Part shown: positions 32,892-41,099 of the stretch, one piece after another | Layout: each line of letters begins with the position of its first letter | Numbering within the stretch: position 1 is the stretch's first letter | Source of the DNA: Streptomyces sp. Ru72 | GTDB lineage: Bacteria > Actinomycetota > Actinomycetes > Streptomycetales > Streptomycetaceae | Assembly: GCF_002920635.1 (NCBI RefSeq) | Contig: NZ_PQSR01000017.1 | Location: 1 to 64,000, forward strand | Direction: 5' to 3' | Length of the DNA stretch: 64,000 nt | Position numbers and translations under genes: made by a program | The notes under the pieces: model-generated | The model's input: the letters and a program-made list of their open reading frames with translations, nothing else | Told to the model about the DNA's origin: nothing | Database searches by the model: none

Positions 32892-34004
32892 ATGGGTGTG
32901 GCCCTGACCAAGGGCGGCAACGTGTCGCTGAGCAGGCAGGCCCCCGGTCTGACTGCCGTGACGGTGGGACTGGGCTGGCAGGCGGACACGGGCTACGAGC
33001 CGGACGCCGGCGCACTGCTGTGCGACCGGAGCGGCAAGGTGCTGTCCGACGAGCACTTCGTCTTCTTCAACAACCTGAGCAGCCCCGAAGGTTCCGTCCG
33101 CCACTCGGGCGGTGGCGGCCCGGTCGGCGGGGACGACCAGCAGATCCACGTCGAGCTCGCGAGAGTCCCGGGCGAGGTGACGAAGATCGTCTTCTTGGTG
33201 TCGCTCTACGACGCGCGGGCCCGCGGCCAGGTCTTCGAGCACCTCGGCGGCGCCCACATCCGGGTCGTCGACGACGACGGCGGCGCCGAACTGGCCCGCT
33301 ACGACCTCGCGACCGCCGGTCTGTCCACGGAAACCGCTCTGGTGCTCGGCGAGTTGTACCGGCACGACGCGGAGTGGAAGTTCCGCGCCGTCGGCCAGGG
33401 CTACGCCTCCGGGGCGGCGGGCATCGCCGCCGACTACGGCGTGAACGTGCTGAACGACAGCGCGAGCCCGGCGCCCCCCGTCACCGCCGCCAAGTCCGCA
33501 GCGACGACCGGCCCGTCGTTTCCGTCCGCCCCCACCGCCGCACCGCAGCCGCAGCCGGTCACCGCGCCGCCGCTACCCCCAGGGAGTTCCCTCGTGACGT
33601 GCTTCTTCGACCCCACCCACGGCCCCGGCACAACGACGGTGACCTGGTCGCCGCAGTGGGGCGTGCCCCGGCAGATCCAGACCTGCGGCGGCTGTGCGCA
33701 GCGCGTGCAGACGACGGTGCCGCCGTTCTACACCCCGCCCCAGCAGGGCTACCCGCAGCCCGTGCAGCAGGGCTACCCGCAGCCCGTGCAGCAGGGCTAC
33801 CCGCAGCCCGTGCAGCAGGGCTACCCGCAGCAGGGCCACCCCGACCAGTACGCGGACCACCACCAGCACGGGGGCGGACGCCGCTTCGGCACGGGCGCGC
33901 TCATCGGTGCGGGCGCGGCCGGACTGATCGGCGGAGCGCTGCTCAACGAGGCGTTCGACGACGACGAACCGGAGGTCGTGGTCAACAACTACTACGAGGA
34001 CTGA
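32892..34004 (+). CDS. TerD-family protein with glutamine/tyrosine/proline repeat tail
   Basis: 370 residues from ATG 32892 (MGVALTKGGNVSLSRQ), with GGAGGA six bases upstream. The TerD domain (about 1-190) is typical of tellurite-resistance/stress proteins: VTVGLGWQADTG, the calcium-binding DxDAGALL-like region, FFNNLSSPEGSVRHSG and VFLVSLYDAR. A linker rich in Ala/Pro/Thr follows. Then come a short cysteine pair (VTCFFDPTHG, QTCGGCAQRV), 3.75 perfect copies of the octapeptide QQGYPQPV (about 284-313), and a glycine-rich hydrophobic stretch with an acidic end (DDDEPEVVV). The tail may anchor or self-associate; function unproven. Confidence 0.9.
   Translation: MGVALTKGGNVSLSRQAPGLTAVTVGLGWQADTGYEPDAGALLCDRSGKVLSDEHFVFFNNLSSPEGSVRHSGGGGPVGGDDQQIHVELARVPGEVTKIVFLVSLYDARARGQVFEHLGGAHIRVVDDDGGAELARYDLATAGLSTETALVLGELYRHDAEWKFRAVGQGYASGAAGIAADYGVNVLNDSASPAPPVTAAKSAATTGPSFPSAPTAAPQPQPVTAPPLPPGSSLVTCFFDPTHGPGTTTVTWSPQWGVPRQIQTCGGCAQRVQTTVPPFYTPPQQGYPQPVQQGYPQPVQQGYPQPVQQGYPQQGHPDQYADHHQHGGGRRFGTGALIGAGAAGLIGGALLNEAFDDDEPEVVVNNYYED
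33741..33830 (+). repeat. perfect 24-bp coding repeat in the TerD gene
   Basis: The unit CAGCAGGGCTACCCGCAGCC plus CGTG is repeated three times without a single mismatch (33741-33812), followed by 18 bases of a fourth copy. Perfect DNA identity implies recent slippage or recombination, so repeat number probably varies between strains. Confidence 0.9.
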
Positions 34005-34008
34005 CCGT

Positions 34009-34045
34009 GCGGCGGGCCCCCGAGGGGACCTCGGGGGCCCGCCGC
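34009..34045. terminator. hairpin after the TerD gene
   Basis: A 17-bp perfect GC stem (34009-34025 with 34029-34045) and a 3-base loop, beginning five bases after the TGA. Confidence 0.8.
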
Positions 34046-34190
34046 CCCAGGACGCCACCGACCGTCGCTCGCACGCGCCTCAATGCGCCGGGTGCAGAAG
34101 GGGCGGGAGCAGGTTCGATACGGGCACGCGGGGCGTACGGGTGCCCGCCGGTTCCCCGGGTGTGAAGGACCAGGGGGAGAGGGGCGAGAG

Positions 34191-34865
34191 ATGGCCGAGT
34201 CCCGGCTGCGGCGCAAGTGGCTTCCCGTGCTGGTGCTGGCCCTCGCCCTGTACGTCATCGTCCGTGCCGCCGGCACCCCGCAGTCCAGTGCGCCGCCCCC
34301 GGCCGCCGCGTCCACCCCCGCCCCCACCCCGTCCTCCGCCTCCCGCTCTCCGAGTCCTTCCGCGACGAGGAGCCCGTCGGCGTACGACCCGGCCGACTAC
34401 GCCCCGCAGGTCCGCGCCCGCGCCCGCCAGGCGGGGATCGACGCCCGGCTGCTGATGGCGATCCTCTACAACGAGGCCTACAAACCGCATGATCCGGCCC
34501 TGGAACGGGCCTGGCAGAAGTACAAACCGGATGCGTCCTTCGGCATCGCCGACATGCACCGCGCCACCTTCGACGCGGTCAAGCAGGGCCGGGACTTCGC
34601 CGGCCGTCGCTGGGAGGACCTGCCCGACGACCGGGACCTGGCCATCGAGTCCGCTGCCTGGTACCTGCACGACCTGGCCGCGCAACTGCCGGCCACCTGG
34701 TCCGCCCCCTACACCAAGGACGACCTGCTGGCCCTCGGCTACAACGCCGGCCCGGGCAACATGCTCGCCTTCGTGCGCGGAGCGGCCCCGGGCACCCAGG
34801 CCCGCTCCTACCTCGACCGCCTGCACGCCAACTGGACGAAGGCGGGCCAGGCGGTCGGCGCCTAG
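34191..34865 (+). CDS. SLT-type lytic transglycosylase-like secreted protein
   Basis: 224 residues from ATG 34191 (MAESRLRRKW), with GAGAGG upstream. A single N-terminal membrane helix (LPVLVLALALYVIVRAAG) serves as anchor or uncleaved signal. A Pro/Ala/Ser linker (about 30-65) crosses to the wall. A lysozyme-like domain (about 70-215) has the catalytic glutamate context LLMAILYNEAYK, then GIADMHRATFDAV, AAWYLHDLA and LLALGYNAGPGNM, the last typical of SLT transglycosylases. It should cleave the peptidoglycan glycan strand. It is convergent with the LCP gene, and both act on the envelope. Confidence 0.85.
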   Translation: MAESRLRRKWLPVLVLALALYVIVRAAGTPQSSAPPPAAASTPAPTPSSASRSPSPSATRSPSAYDPADYAPQVRARARQAGIDARLLMAILYNEAYKPHDPALERAWQKYKPDASFGIADMHRATFDAVKQGRDFAGRRWEDLPDDRDLAIESAAWYLHDLAAQLPATWSAPYTKDDLLALGYNAGPGNMLAFVRGAAPGTQARSYLDRLHANWTKAGQAVGA

Positions 34866-34904
34866 TGCCCCAACAGGCACCGTTCGCCCCGTCGCTGCGC
34901 CCGG

Positions 34905-34940
34905 CACTCCCCCGAGCTCTTCGAGCAGGGGATACCCCCA
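34905..34940. repeat. small intergenic palindromic repeat (Streptomyces dispersed type)
   Basis: ACTCCCCCGAGCTCTTCGAG continuing CAGGGGATACCCCCA, a small hairpin (GAGC/GCTC and CCCC/GGGG arms). It resembles a short element scattered through intergenic regions of many Streptomyces genomes. It lies between two convergent genes and may also act as a terminator. Confidence 0.55.
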
Positions 34941-35003
34941 GAGCACGCACCGGACGCCGCTCCTTGACGGGCAGACGTTGCTTGCCGGGGCACTGGCGAT
35001 CCG

Positions 35004-36530
35004 TCACCCGTACGAGAGGTTGGAGCACGGGTCGTCGTCGGCGGAGCGGGCGTCGGCCGCCACCGAGGAGGGCAGGGCGGTGGGCGCGGGGGAGGTCGAG
35101 GGGGCGGCGGTGGCATAGGTCCGGCCCAGGACGACATCGATGCCCGCGCCGGTGAGGGGCTTCAGCTGTGCGCCGGGGAAGAGCCGGGCGACCGTTTCGG
35201 CCTGGGTCTTCAGGCCCGCGCCGTACTCGATGACGGTGGCGGCGTGGTCGTGGCTGCTCGCGTTGGCGGTGCCGGTGACCGTGAACCCGTGCCGGGTCAG
35301 GGTCGCCGCGGCGCGGGAGGCCAGGCCGCCTGTGGTCGTGCCGTTGTAGACGGCGACGTCGATGCCGGCACCGGAAACGTCCGCGCTGGGGCTCGGTGAG
35401 GGGGAGGCGGCGGCCTTGCCCTTCGTGCCGGCGGCGTCCTTGCCGTCGATCGTGCGGTCCGCCCTGAGCGCGGCCCACAGCTCCGACGTGTCCGGCTCGA
35501 CGATCGCCACGCGCTCGCCGACGTACCGCCAGGGGATGGTGACGAACTTGGTGTTGTGCAGGTCGATGTCCTTCAGCGACATCGCGAAGGACATCAGCTT
35601 GTCCGCCGAGCCGAGTCCGGGATCGACGGTCAGGGACTTGGTGGCGGCTTCGGCGAGCGGCAGCAGGTTGGCCGGGGTGAGCCCGTCGCTCTTCACCTTC
35701 TTGATCAGGCCGGCCACGAACGCCTGCTGGCGCTTGATCCGGCCTATGTCCGACCCGTCCCCGATACCGTGCCGGATGCGCACGTAGTCCAGGGCCTTCT
35801 GCCCCGACACGGTCTGCACGCCCCTCCTGAACAACAGCGCCCCCCGGGTGCTGAGGTTGGGGTTCAGATCGCCCTGGTACACGTCCTGCGGCACGCACAC
35901 CTGCACCCCGCCGACCGCGTCCGTCAGGGCCGCGAAGCCCTTGAAGTCGACGACGACCGTGTGGTCGACGCGCAGCCCGGTGAGGCTCTCGACGGTGTTC
36001 TGGGTGCAGGCGGGGTTGCCCTTGGCGGTCTCCCCGACCGAGTAGGCCGCGTTGAACATCGTGTTCGGCTGCGCCTTGGTCCACGTGCCGTCGGGGAGCC
36101 TGCACGGCGGGATGGTCACCAGTGTGTCGCGGGGGATCGAGACGGCTACGGCGTGGCGGTGGTCGGCGTAGATGTGCAGCAGGAAGGTGGTGTCCGAGCG
36201 GCCTATGTCGTTGCTGTCGCCGCCGCCGAGCGCGGAGTTGCCGTCGGTGCGCGCGTCCGTGCCGATGACGAGGACGTTCTCGCCCTTGGACACCCCGGCC
36301 TCCGGCCGGTTCTTGGACAGCCCCCCGGCGTCGAAGGTGTCGATGTCGCCGTTCAGTTTGAGGTAGATCCATCCCAGGCCGGCCGTACCGAGCACCACGA
36401 CGGTGAGCGCCACGGCCAGGGCTATGCGCAGCGTGCCCCGCTTGCGGCGCCGTGCGCCACCGCCGCGGTGGCTCGGGGGCTCGCTCCCGCGGCGGTGGCG
36501 GGACGGGGTGGCCTGGTGACTCGTCGGCAT
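35004..36530 (-). CDS. LytR-CpsA-Psr (LCP) family protein with LytR_C domain
   Basis: 508 residues from ATG 36530 (MPTSHQATPSRHRRG). A basic cytoplasmic N-terminus precedes one membrane helix (IALAVALTVVVLGTAGLGWIY). The LCP domain (about 90-340) carries the pyrophosphate/lipid-binding residues in VLVIGTDAR, GRSDTTFLLHIY, SIPRDTLV and LDYVRIRHGIGDGSDIGRIKRQQ. The C-terminal LytR_C domain (about 380-470) begins DVAVYNGTTTGGLA. It likely attaches teichoic or other phosphate-linked glycopolymers to peptidoglycan outside the membrane. A second in-frame ATG nine codons upstream (36557) is possible. It is divergent from tatA. Confidence 0.92.
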   Translation of the reverse strand: MPTSHQATPSRHRRGSEPPSHRGGGARRRKRGTLRIALAVALTVVVLGTAGLGWIYLKLNGDIDTFDAGGLSKNRPEAGVSKGENVLVIGTDARTDGNSALGGGDSNDIGRSDTTFLLHIYADHRHAVAVSIPRDTLVTIPPCRLPDGTWTKAQPNTMFNAAYSVGETAKGNPACTQNTVESLTGLRVDHTVVVDFKGFAALTDAVGGVQVCVPQDVYQGDLNPNLSTRGALLFRRGVQTVSGQKALDYVRIRHGIGDGSDIGRIKRQQAFVAGLIKKVKSDGLTPANLLPLAEAATKSLTVDPGLGSADKLMSFAMSLKDIDLHNTKFVTIPWRYVGERVAIVEPDTSELWAALRADRTIDGKDAAGTKGKAAASPSPSPSADVSGAGIDVAVYNGTTTGGLASRAAATLTRHGFTVTGTANASSHDHAATVIEYGAGLKTQAETVARLFPGAQLKPLTGAGIDVVLGRTYATAAPSTSPAPTALPSSVAADARSADDDPCSNLSYG

Positions 36531-36677
36531 GGCTTCGCCCTCATCCGTGAGACTCATACGGAGGGGACGACCGGCCCCGCCTGATGGTTGTACAGTTGCG
36601 CAATGTAGCAATAATCTCAGGCGGTGCCACGCGCCCGGCGGGCACCCCGGTCCGAAGAAGAGAAGGGGTGGGCGGGG

Positions 36678-36944
36678 ATGCTCCGCAACGGCCTGGAACC
36701 CTGGCACCTGCTGATCGTGGCGATCGTCATCATCCTGCTGTTCGGCTCCAGGAAACTCCCGGACACCGCTCGCGCGCTGGGCAAGTCGATGCGCATCCTC
36801 AAGAGCGAGGCCAAGGCCATGAAGGAGGACGGCGACACCGCGCAGTCCGCCTCGACCGAGCCTTCGGCGCAGCGCCTGATCCAGGCGGCCCCCGGGGAGA
36901 CGGCCTCGGCCCGCCCGGTGGGGGAGAGCGACACGGCTCGCTGA
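36678..36944 (+). CDS. tatA: twin-arginine translocase subunit TatA
   Basis: 88 residues from ATG 36678 (MLRNGLEPWHLLIV), with AAGGGG upstream. A single short hydrophobic helix is followed by FGSRKLPDTARALGKSMRILKSEAK, the invariant TatA/E hinge and amphipathic helix. The polar tail is short. TatA oligomers form the conduit for folded proteins bearing twin-arginine signals. The main tatAC genes of streptomycetes usually lie together; no tatC is present here, so this is a stand-alone paralogue. Confidence 0.92.
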   Translation: MLRNGLEPWHLLIVAIVIILLFGSRKLPDTARALGKSMRILKSEAKAMKEDGDTAQSASTEPSAQRLIQAAPGETASARPVGESDTAR

Positions 36945-36997
36945 GCTCCCGGTCGGGGAGTTGATGAGGTGTCAGCTCCCTGACGGGCTGGGCCGTG

Positions 36998-37900
36998 TCA
37001 CACCAGTGCGTGCCCCAGTAGTCGCAGCAGATCCCCCGTGGCGTCCGCCGCCCCCAGCGCCGGCAGGGCGCCCAGCGCGAGTGTGGTCGCGGCCAGCGGC
37101 CACAGACGTGGGGGCGGGCCCGCCTGGAGGGCGGCGATGCGGCGGGTGACCGCGCGGTCGGTGAAGGGCAACGCGCACGCCGGAGTGCGGCGCCCGGCGC
37201 TGAGCGCGGCGCGGGCCAGGGCGCGGGCCGTGGTGCCGCGGTCCCCGACCGCGTCGGCCGCCTGCTCGTCCGCCCACCGCTCCACCAGGAACGTCACCGT
37301 GGTGCGGACGGGCGCCAGCAGGGGATCGGCCGCGGCGGCGAGCGTCACGGCCGCCGACAGAAACGCGTGCCGGTGGGTCAGGTGCGCCCGCTCGTGCGCC
37401 AGCAGCACCCGGCGCTCCGCCGGCTCCAGTGCGCTCAGCATCGCCGAGGTGACCAGGATCCGGCCGGGCGCGCCGCTGCCGCCGGGGATGGCGAACGCCC
37501 GTGGCACGGGTGAGGCGGCGACGACCAGTTCCGTGTCCGGCGGCTGTCCGGCGCACAGCGCCCGCAGCGTGCGACGCGTCAGGCGTTCCGCGCGCAGGGT
37601 CCGGTACATGCGCAGGGCCGTCCCTGCGAGAGCCAGGATCGCGGCGACGGCGATCACCTCCGGAACCGGGTCCGGCAGCCGGTGGCCGTCCTCGCGGGCG
37701 TCCGCGGCGACCGGCGGCACCTGGCCCACCAGGGTGATCGCGAGCAGCACCATGGACCAGACGGTGGCGGCCGCGGTGAACACGGCGGACATCGTCAGCA
37801 CCCGCGCCGCGAGCGCGGGCGCCACCCGCCGGCCGACCAGCGGGCTGAGGGCGGCCAGCAGCAGCGACAGCAGGAGCGGGACGTAGACGTCGATCTTCAT
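36998..37900 (-). CDS. M56-family (BlaR1-like) membrane metallopeptidase
   Basis: 300 residues with an N-terminal membrane part (VPLLLSLLLAALSPLVG, VLTMSAVFTAAATVWSMVLL, AVAAILALAGTAL). The cytoplasmic zinc-protease motif is HERAH (in LLAHERAHLTHRH, about residue 168). The more distal glutamate is in ERWADEQAAD, and a last helix closes the protein. It lacks the penicillin-binding sensor domain of true BlaR1, so the signal is unknown. It overlaps the blaI-type gene by four bases. The pair is expected to work as protease and repressor, with the protease inactivating BlaI. Confidence 0.92.
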   Translation of the reverse strand: MKIDVYVPLLLSLLLAALSPLVGRRVAPALAARVLTMSAVFTAAATVWSMVLLAITLVGQVPPVAADAREDGHRLPDPVPEVIAVAAILALAGTALRMYRTLRAERLTRRTLRALCAGQPPDTELVVAASPVPRAFAIPGGSGAPGRILVTSAMLSALEPAERRVLLAHERAHLTHRHAFLSAAVTLAAAADPLLAPVRTTVTFLVERWADEQAADAVGDRGTTARALARAALSAGRRTPACALPFTDRAVTRRIAALQAGPPPRLWPLAATTLALGALPALGAADATGDLLRLLGHALV

Positions 37901-38298
37901 GTGCCACCGCCCTCGGGGTGGGGGCGCCCGCCGAGCAGGTCGCGCAGCGCCTGTTCCTCCTCGGGGCTGAGGCCGGAGACGAACTGCTGGAGCGTGGCGA
38001 TCGGGTCCGGGCCGCGGTCCAGCGCCTGGTGCATCGCCTCGGCGGTCAGTTCGGCCGCGTTCTTCGCGGGCCGGTACGCGCCGCGCCGCCCGTCCACGTC
38101 CCGCAGCACCAGCCCCTTGTCGTAGAGCCGTTTGAGGATGGTGTGAACGGTGTTGTAGGCGAGGCCGCCGCCGATCTCGGCCTGGATCTCGGCCGGGGTG
38201 AGTGCCTGCTCGGTGGCCCAGAGCGTCGCGAGCACCTCGCTCTCCAGCTCACCGCTGCTGCGTCGTTCCGCCCTGCCCCCAGAGCCTCTGCCGGCCAT
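37897..38298 (-). CDS. BlaI/MecI/CopY-family repressor
   Basis: 133 residues from ATG 38298 (MAGRGSGGRAERR). Winged-helix DNA-binding domain (about 15-85): GELESEVLATLWATEQALTPAEIQAEI, YNTVHTILKRLYDKGLV and GRRGAYRP. The dimerisation helices follow (about 90-130). It is coupled to the M56 protease gene by ATGA. A CCCTAC-N5-GTAa motif lies 11-25 bases upstream of its start, and a perfect version lies before the divergent membrane-protein operon at 38560. It therefore probably represses both itself and that operon. Confidence 0.92.
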   Translation of the reverse strand: MAGRGSGGRAERRSSGELESEVLATLWATEQALTPAEIQAEIGGGLAYNTVHTILKRLYDKGLVLRDVDGRRGAYRPAKNAAELTAEAMHQALDRGPDPIATLQQFVSGLSPEEEQALRDLLGGRPHPEGGGT

Positions 38299-38308
38299 GC
38301 CCGCAACC

Positions 38309-38323
38309 TTACAGCGCGTAGGG
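38309..38323. promoter_or_regulatory. candidate BlaI operator, autoregulatory
   Basis: TTACAGCGCGTAGGG; read on the minus strand it is CCCTACGCGCTGTAA, matching the site at 38504 in its first seven bases and in its GTA. It ends 11 bases from the blaI-type start codon. Confidence 0.55.
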
Positions 38324-38503
38324 GGCTCGTCGGCGGTGGCTCGGAGCCGTGCCGCCCGCGCACCGCCACGGCCCGGCTCACTCCATCGGAGCAACACTGC
38401 CCACGGGCAGGCCGGGTGACCGCCGTTTTCGCGCTGCACCCCGTGGCCGCGCGCGTTAGCTTGTCCGTGTTTTACCTGCTTCTTTCCTGATTTCCATCGT
38501 CGA

Positions 38504-38520
38504 CCCTACGCCTTGTAGGG
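38504..38520. promoter_or_regulatory. candidate BlaI operator before the glycosyltransferase operon
   Basis: CCCTACGCCTTGTAGGG, perfect 6-base arms with a 5-base centre, 40 bases before ATG 38560. The TAC...GTA core is of BlaI/MecI type. Confidence 0.6.
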
Positions 38521-38559
38521 TGTGATGCCCCTGCGGCCCGTAGGGGTGAGAGGTGGGTC

Positions 38560-40071
38560 ATGGCCAACAGCTCGCGCACCACGCTCGCAGGTGTCCGCCG
38601 GCTCGCAGCGCCGTCGGTCGCCGGCATGTCGTGGCGGGACCGCGGCCAGGGCCTGATCGCAGCGGTCGCGGGCGCCTTTGCGCTGGCCCAGCTCGTCCTC
38701 GTACGGCCGGGCATGGGACTCGGCTGGGACGAGACGGTCTACGTCAGCCAGATCAGCGCCCACGCCCCGGCCGCGTACTTCAGCGCCCCCCGCGCGCGGG
38801 GCATATCGCTGCTGGTCGCCCCCGTCACCTGGTGGTCCTCCTCCACCGTGCTGCTCAGGGTCTACCTGGCGGTGCTCTCCTCCGCCGCCCTGTTCGTCGC
38901 GCTGCGCGTCTGGCGCGGGCTGTTCCCGGCCCGCGTCCTCGCCCTCGGAGGCGCCCTGTTCGCGAGCCTGTGGGTGACCCTGTTCTACGGCCCGCAGGTG
39001 ATGCCGAACTACTGGGTCGCGATCGGTGCCCTGGCCGGCACCGGCTGTTTCCTGCGCGCCCACGCCGACAGCACCGACCGGGCTGCCCTGTGGGGACTCG
39101 CCGCGGGCGCGGCGCTGATGACGTGGATGCGGCCCACGGACGGTGTCTGGACCAGCGCGCCGCTGCTGGCCCTGGCGCTCTTCTTCTCCCGGTGGCGCCG
39201 GCCGCGGCTGCTGCTGGCCCTGGTGGGCGGGCTCGTCGTCGGCGCGGCCGAGTGGATCATCGAGGCGTACGTCGACTACGGCGGCCTCAAGCACCGGCTC
39301 GCCGAGGGCTCCCGGATACAGGGCGGCCTGGGCTGGAGCATCGCCATCGGCGACCAGCTGCGCAGCCTCGGCGGGCGTGCCCTGTGCCGCCCGTGCGCCG
39401 GCCCACTGCCCAACCCGGCGGTGACCGCCTGGTGGTTCGTGCTGCCCCTGCTCGCGGTGCTCGCGGCGGCCGTCGCGCTCCGGGCCCGCCGCCCGGCACC
39501 CCCTTCCCGCACCCTGGTGCCCCTGGCCTGCGCGGCGACGGCGGCCTTCCCCTACCTCTTCCTCATCGGCTACGCCGCGCCCCGCTTCCTGCTCCCCTCC
39601 TACGCCCTGCTCGCCATCCCCGTCGCCGACGCTCTGCTGCACCTGGTCACCGGGCCGGACGGCCGGTGGCGCCCGGTGACCGCGACGCTGGTGGCGATCG
39701 GGCTCGCCGGGCATCTGGCGGTCCAGTTCGCGGTGCTGCACCGCACGGTGGCCCGTACCACCGCCGATCACCGCGGCTGGTCCCGCACCGCAGCCGAACT
39801 GCACCGGCTCGGGGTCCGTCCGCCCTGCCTGCTCACCGGGAACGAAGCCGTCCCCATCGCCTTCTACGCCGGCTGCGCCTCCGCCGCCACCAGCGGCCAC
39901 AACGCCAACAACACCGCCGCCGGCATCGCGAGCACCGCCGGGCGCATCCCCGTAGCCCACCTGAGCACGCCCACCGATCGCCCGCCGTCGTACACCCGCG
40001 GCTGGAAGGCGCACACCGTCGACGGCGTCCGCATCCTCGTCTCGCCCACGGCGAGGGGCGGACGCGGATGA
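38560..40071 (+). CDS. polytopic membrane glycosyltransferase-like protein (GT-C/ArnT type)
   Basis: 503 residues. About ten hydrophobic helices. The first external loop has GMGLGWDETVYVSQI, the acidic DE pair found after helix 1 of GT-C enzymes such as PMT/ArnT. The remainder matches uncharacterised streptomycete membrane proteins rather than a named transferase. The C-terminal 90 residues form a small extracytoplasmic domain with cysteines (PPCLLTG, AGCASAAT). It overlaps the downstream flippase-like gene by ATGA, so the two probably act together on a lipid-linked sugar. A BlaI-type palindrome sits in its promoter. Confidence 0.8.
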   Translation: MANSSRTTLAGVRRLAAPSVAGMSWRDRGQGLIAAVAGAFALAQLVLVRPGMGLGWDETVYVSQISAHAPAAYFSAPRARGISLLVAPVTWWSSSTVLLRVYLAVLSSAALFVALRVWRGLFPARVLALGGALFASLWVTLFYGPQVMPNYWVAIGALAGTGCFLRAHADSTDRAALWGLAAGAALMTWMRPTDGVWTSAPLLALALFFSRWRRPRLLLALVGGLVVGAAEWIIEAYVDYGGLKHRLAEGSRIQGGLGWSIAIGDQLRSLGGRALCRPCAGPLPNPAVTAWWFVLPLLAVLAAAVALRARRPAPPSRTLVPLACAATAAFPYLFLIGYAAPRFLLPSYALLAIPVADALLHLVTGPDGRWRPVTATLVAIGLAGHLAVQFAVLHRTVARTTADHRGWSRTAAELHRLGVRPPCLLTGNEAVPIAFYAGCASAATSGHNANNTAAGIASTAGRIPVAHLSTPTDRPPSYTRGWKAHTVDGVRILVSPTARGGRG

Positions 40072-41045
40072 GCCCTCCGACCGCCACCGAGGCGGCGCCG
40101 GACACCCGGGTTGCGGCGACCGCCCGGACCGGCACCGGGATCCTGCGCCGCCGCGCCCACTGGCAGGCGGCTCTCACCCTCGCCGTGCTCGCCGCCGCTG
40201 CCCTGCTCGCCCTGCGCCACTGGCCGGTGATCGCGTCCGGCGCGGACCGGCTCACCGGTGCCGACCCGGGCTGGCTGCTGCTCGGGGCGACGGCCGCGAC
40301 GGCGACCTGGGCCTGCTCGGCGCTCGCCCAGCAGGGGGCGGTGCCCGAGGCGCTGCCCGGCGGGCGGCTGGTGGCCGTGCAGTTCGCCGCGTCCGCCGCC
40401 AACCACCTGTTGCCCGCCGGCGTCGGCGCGGGCGCCGTCAACCTGCGCTTCCTCACCCGCTGCGGGATGCCCGTGAGCCGCTCGGCGACAGCGCTCGCGG
40501 TCAAGGCCACCGCCGGGGGCTTGGCGCGCGGCGCGCTGATCGTCGTCCTCGCGCTCGCCGGGCCCGGGCTGCTGCGACTGCCGCGCGCCTCCACGGTCCT
40601 GGTGGTGGCCGCGGTCCTGGTGGCCGCCGCGCTCGCGCTGCTGATGATCGGGCCGTTGCGCCGTGCCGCGGGGGCCGTACTGGCGGACGTACGGGCCGTG
40701 CACCGGCTGCCCGGGCGGGCGCTGGCCCTGTGGGGCGGTTCGCTCGCCTTCGCGTCGCTGCACGCGCTGGTGGTGATCGCGGTGACCCGGTCCCTCTCCG
40801 TGCCGCTGCCGCCCGGGCGGGTTGCGCTGGCCTATTTCGTGGCGAGCAGCGCGGCGGTCCTGCTGCCGACCCCGGGCGGCATCGGCGGGCTGGACGCCGC
40901 CCTCGCCCTCGCCCTCTCGCTCACCGGCGCACCCGGTTCGGCGGCGGCCTCCGTGGTCCTCGGCTACCGCCTGCTGACGGTCTGGCTGCCGCTGCTGCCA
41001 GGGCTGCTGGTGCTGGGCCTGCTGGTACGACGCAAGGTGCTGTGA
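40068..41045 (+). CDS. flippase-like / UPF0104 (lysylphosphatidylglycerol synthase TM) protein
   Basis: 325 residues from ATG 40068, coupled to the preceding gene. After a polar 30-residue N-terminus come about eight helices typical of the AglD/MprF-like membrane domain. Landmarks are the conserved AASAANHLLPAGVGAGAVN segment, RSATALAVKATAGG and the LPTPGGIGGLDAALA loop near the C-terminus. Family members are thought to move lipid-linked substrates across the membrane. Together with the upstream GT-C-like protein this suggests a two-gene system for a membrane glycolipid or glycopolymer; inference from context. Confidence 0.87.
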   Translation: MSPPTATEAAPDTRVAATARTGTGILRRRAHWQAALTLAVLAAAALLALRHWPVIASGADRLTGADPGWLLLGATAATATWACSALAQQGAVPEALPGGRLVAVQFAASAANHLLPAGVGAGAVNLRFLTRCGMPVSRSATALAVKATAGGLARGALIVVLALAGPGLLRLPRASTVLVVAAVLVAAALALLMIGPLRRAAGAVLADVRAVHRLPGRALALWGGSLAFASLHALVVIAVTRSLSVPLPPGRVALAYFVASSAAVLLPTPGGIGGLDAALALALSLTGAPGSAAASVVLGYRLLTVWLPLLPGLLVLGLLVRRKVL

Positions 41046-41099
41046 CAGTGGTGTCCGCCGGGAGGCCGACCAGGAAACCTGTGACCCGAGGGCCGGGCT

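Noticed and set aside
33741..33830. Repeat block as a CRISPR array or minisatellite outside a gene
   Set aside because: It is in frame within the TerD gene and encodes perfect octapeptides.
32189..34165. A 658-codon plus-strand frame spanning the TerD promoter and gene
   Set aside because: No start signal, proline/arginine-rich, and out of frame with the convincing TerD domain.
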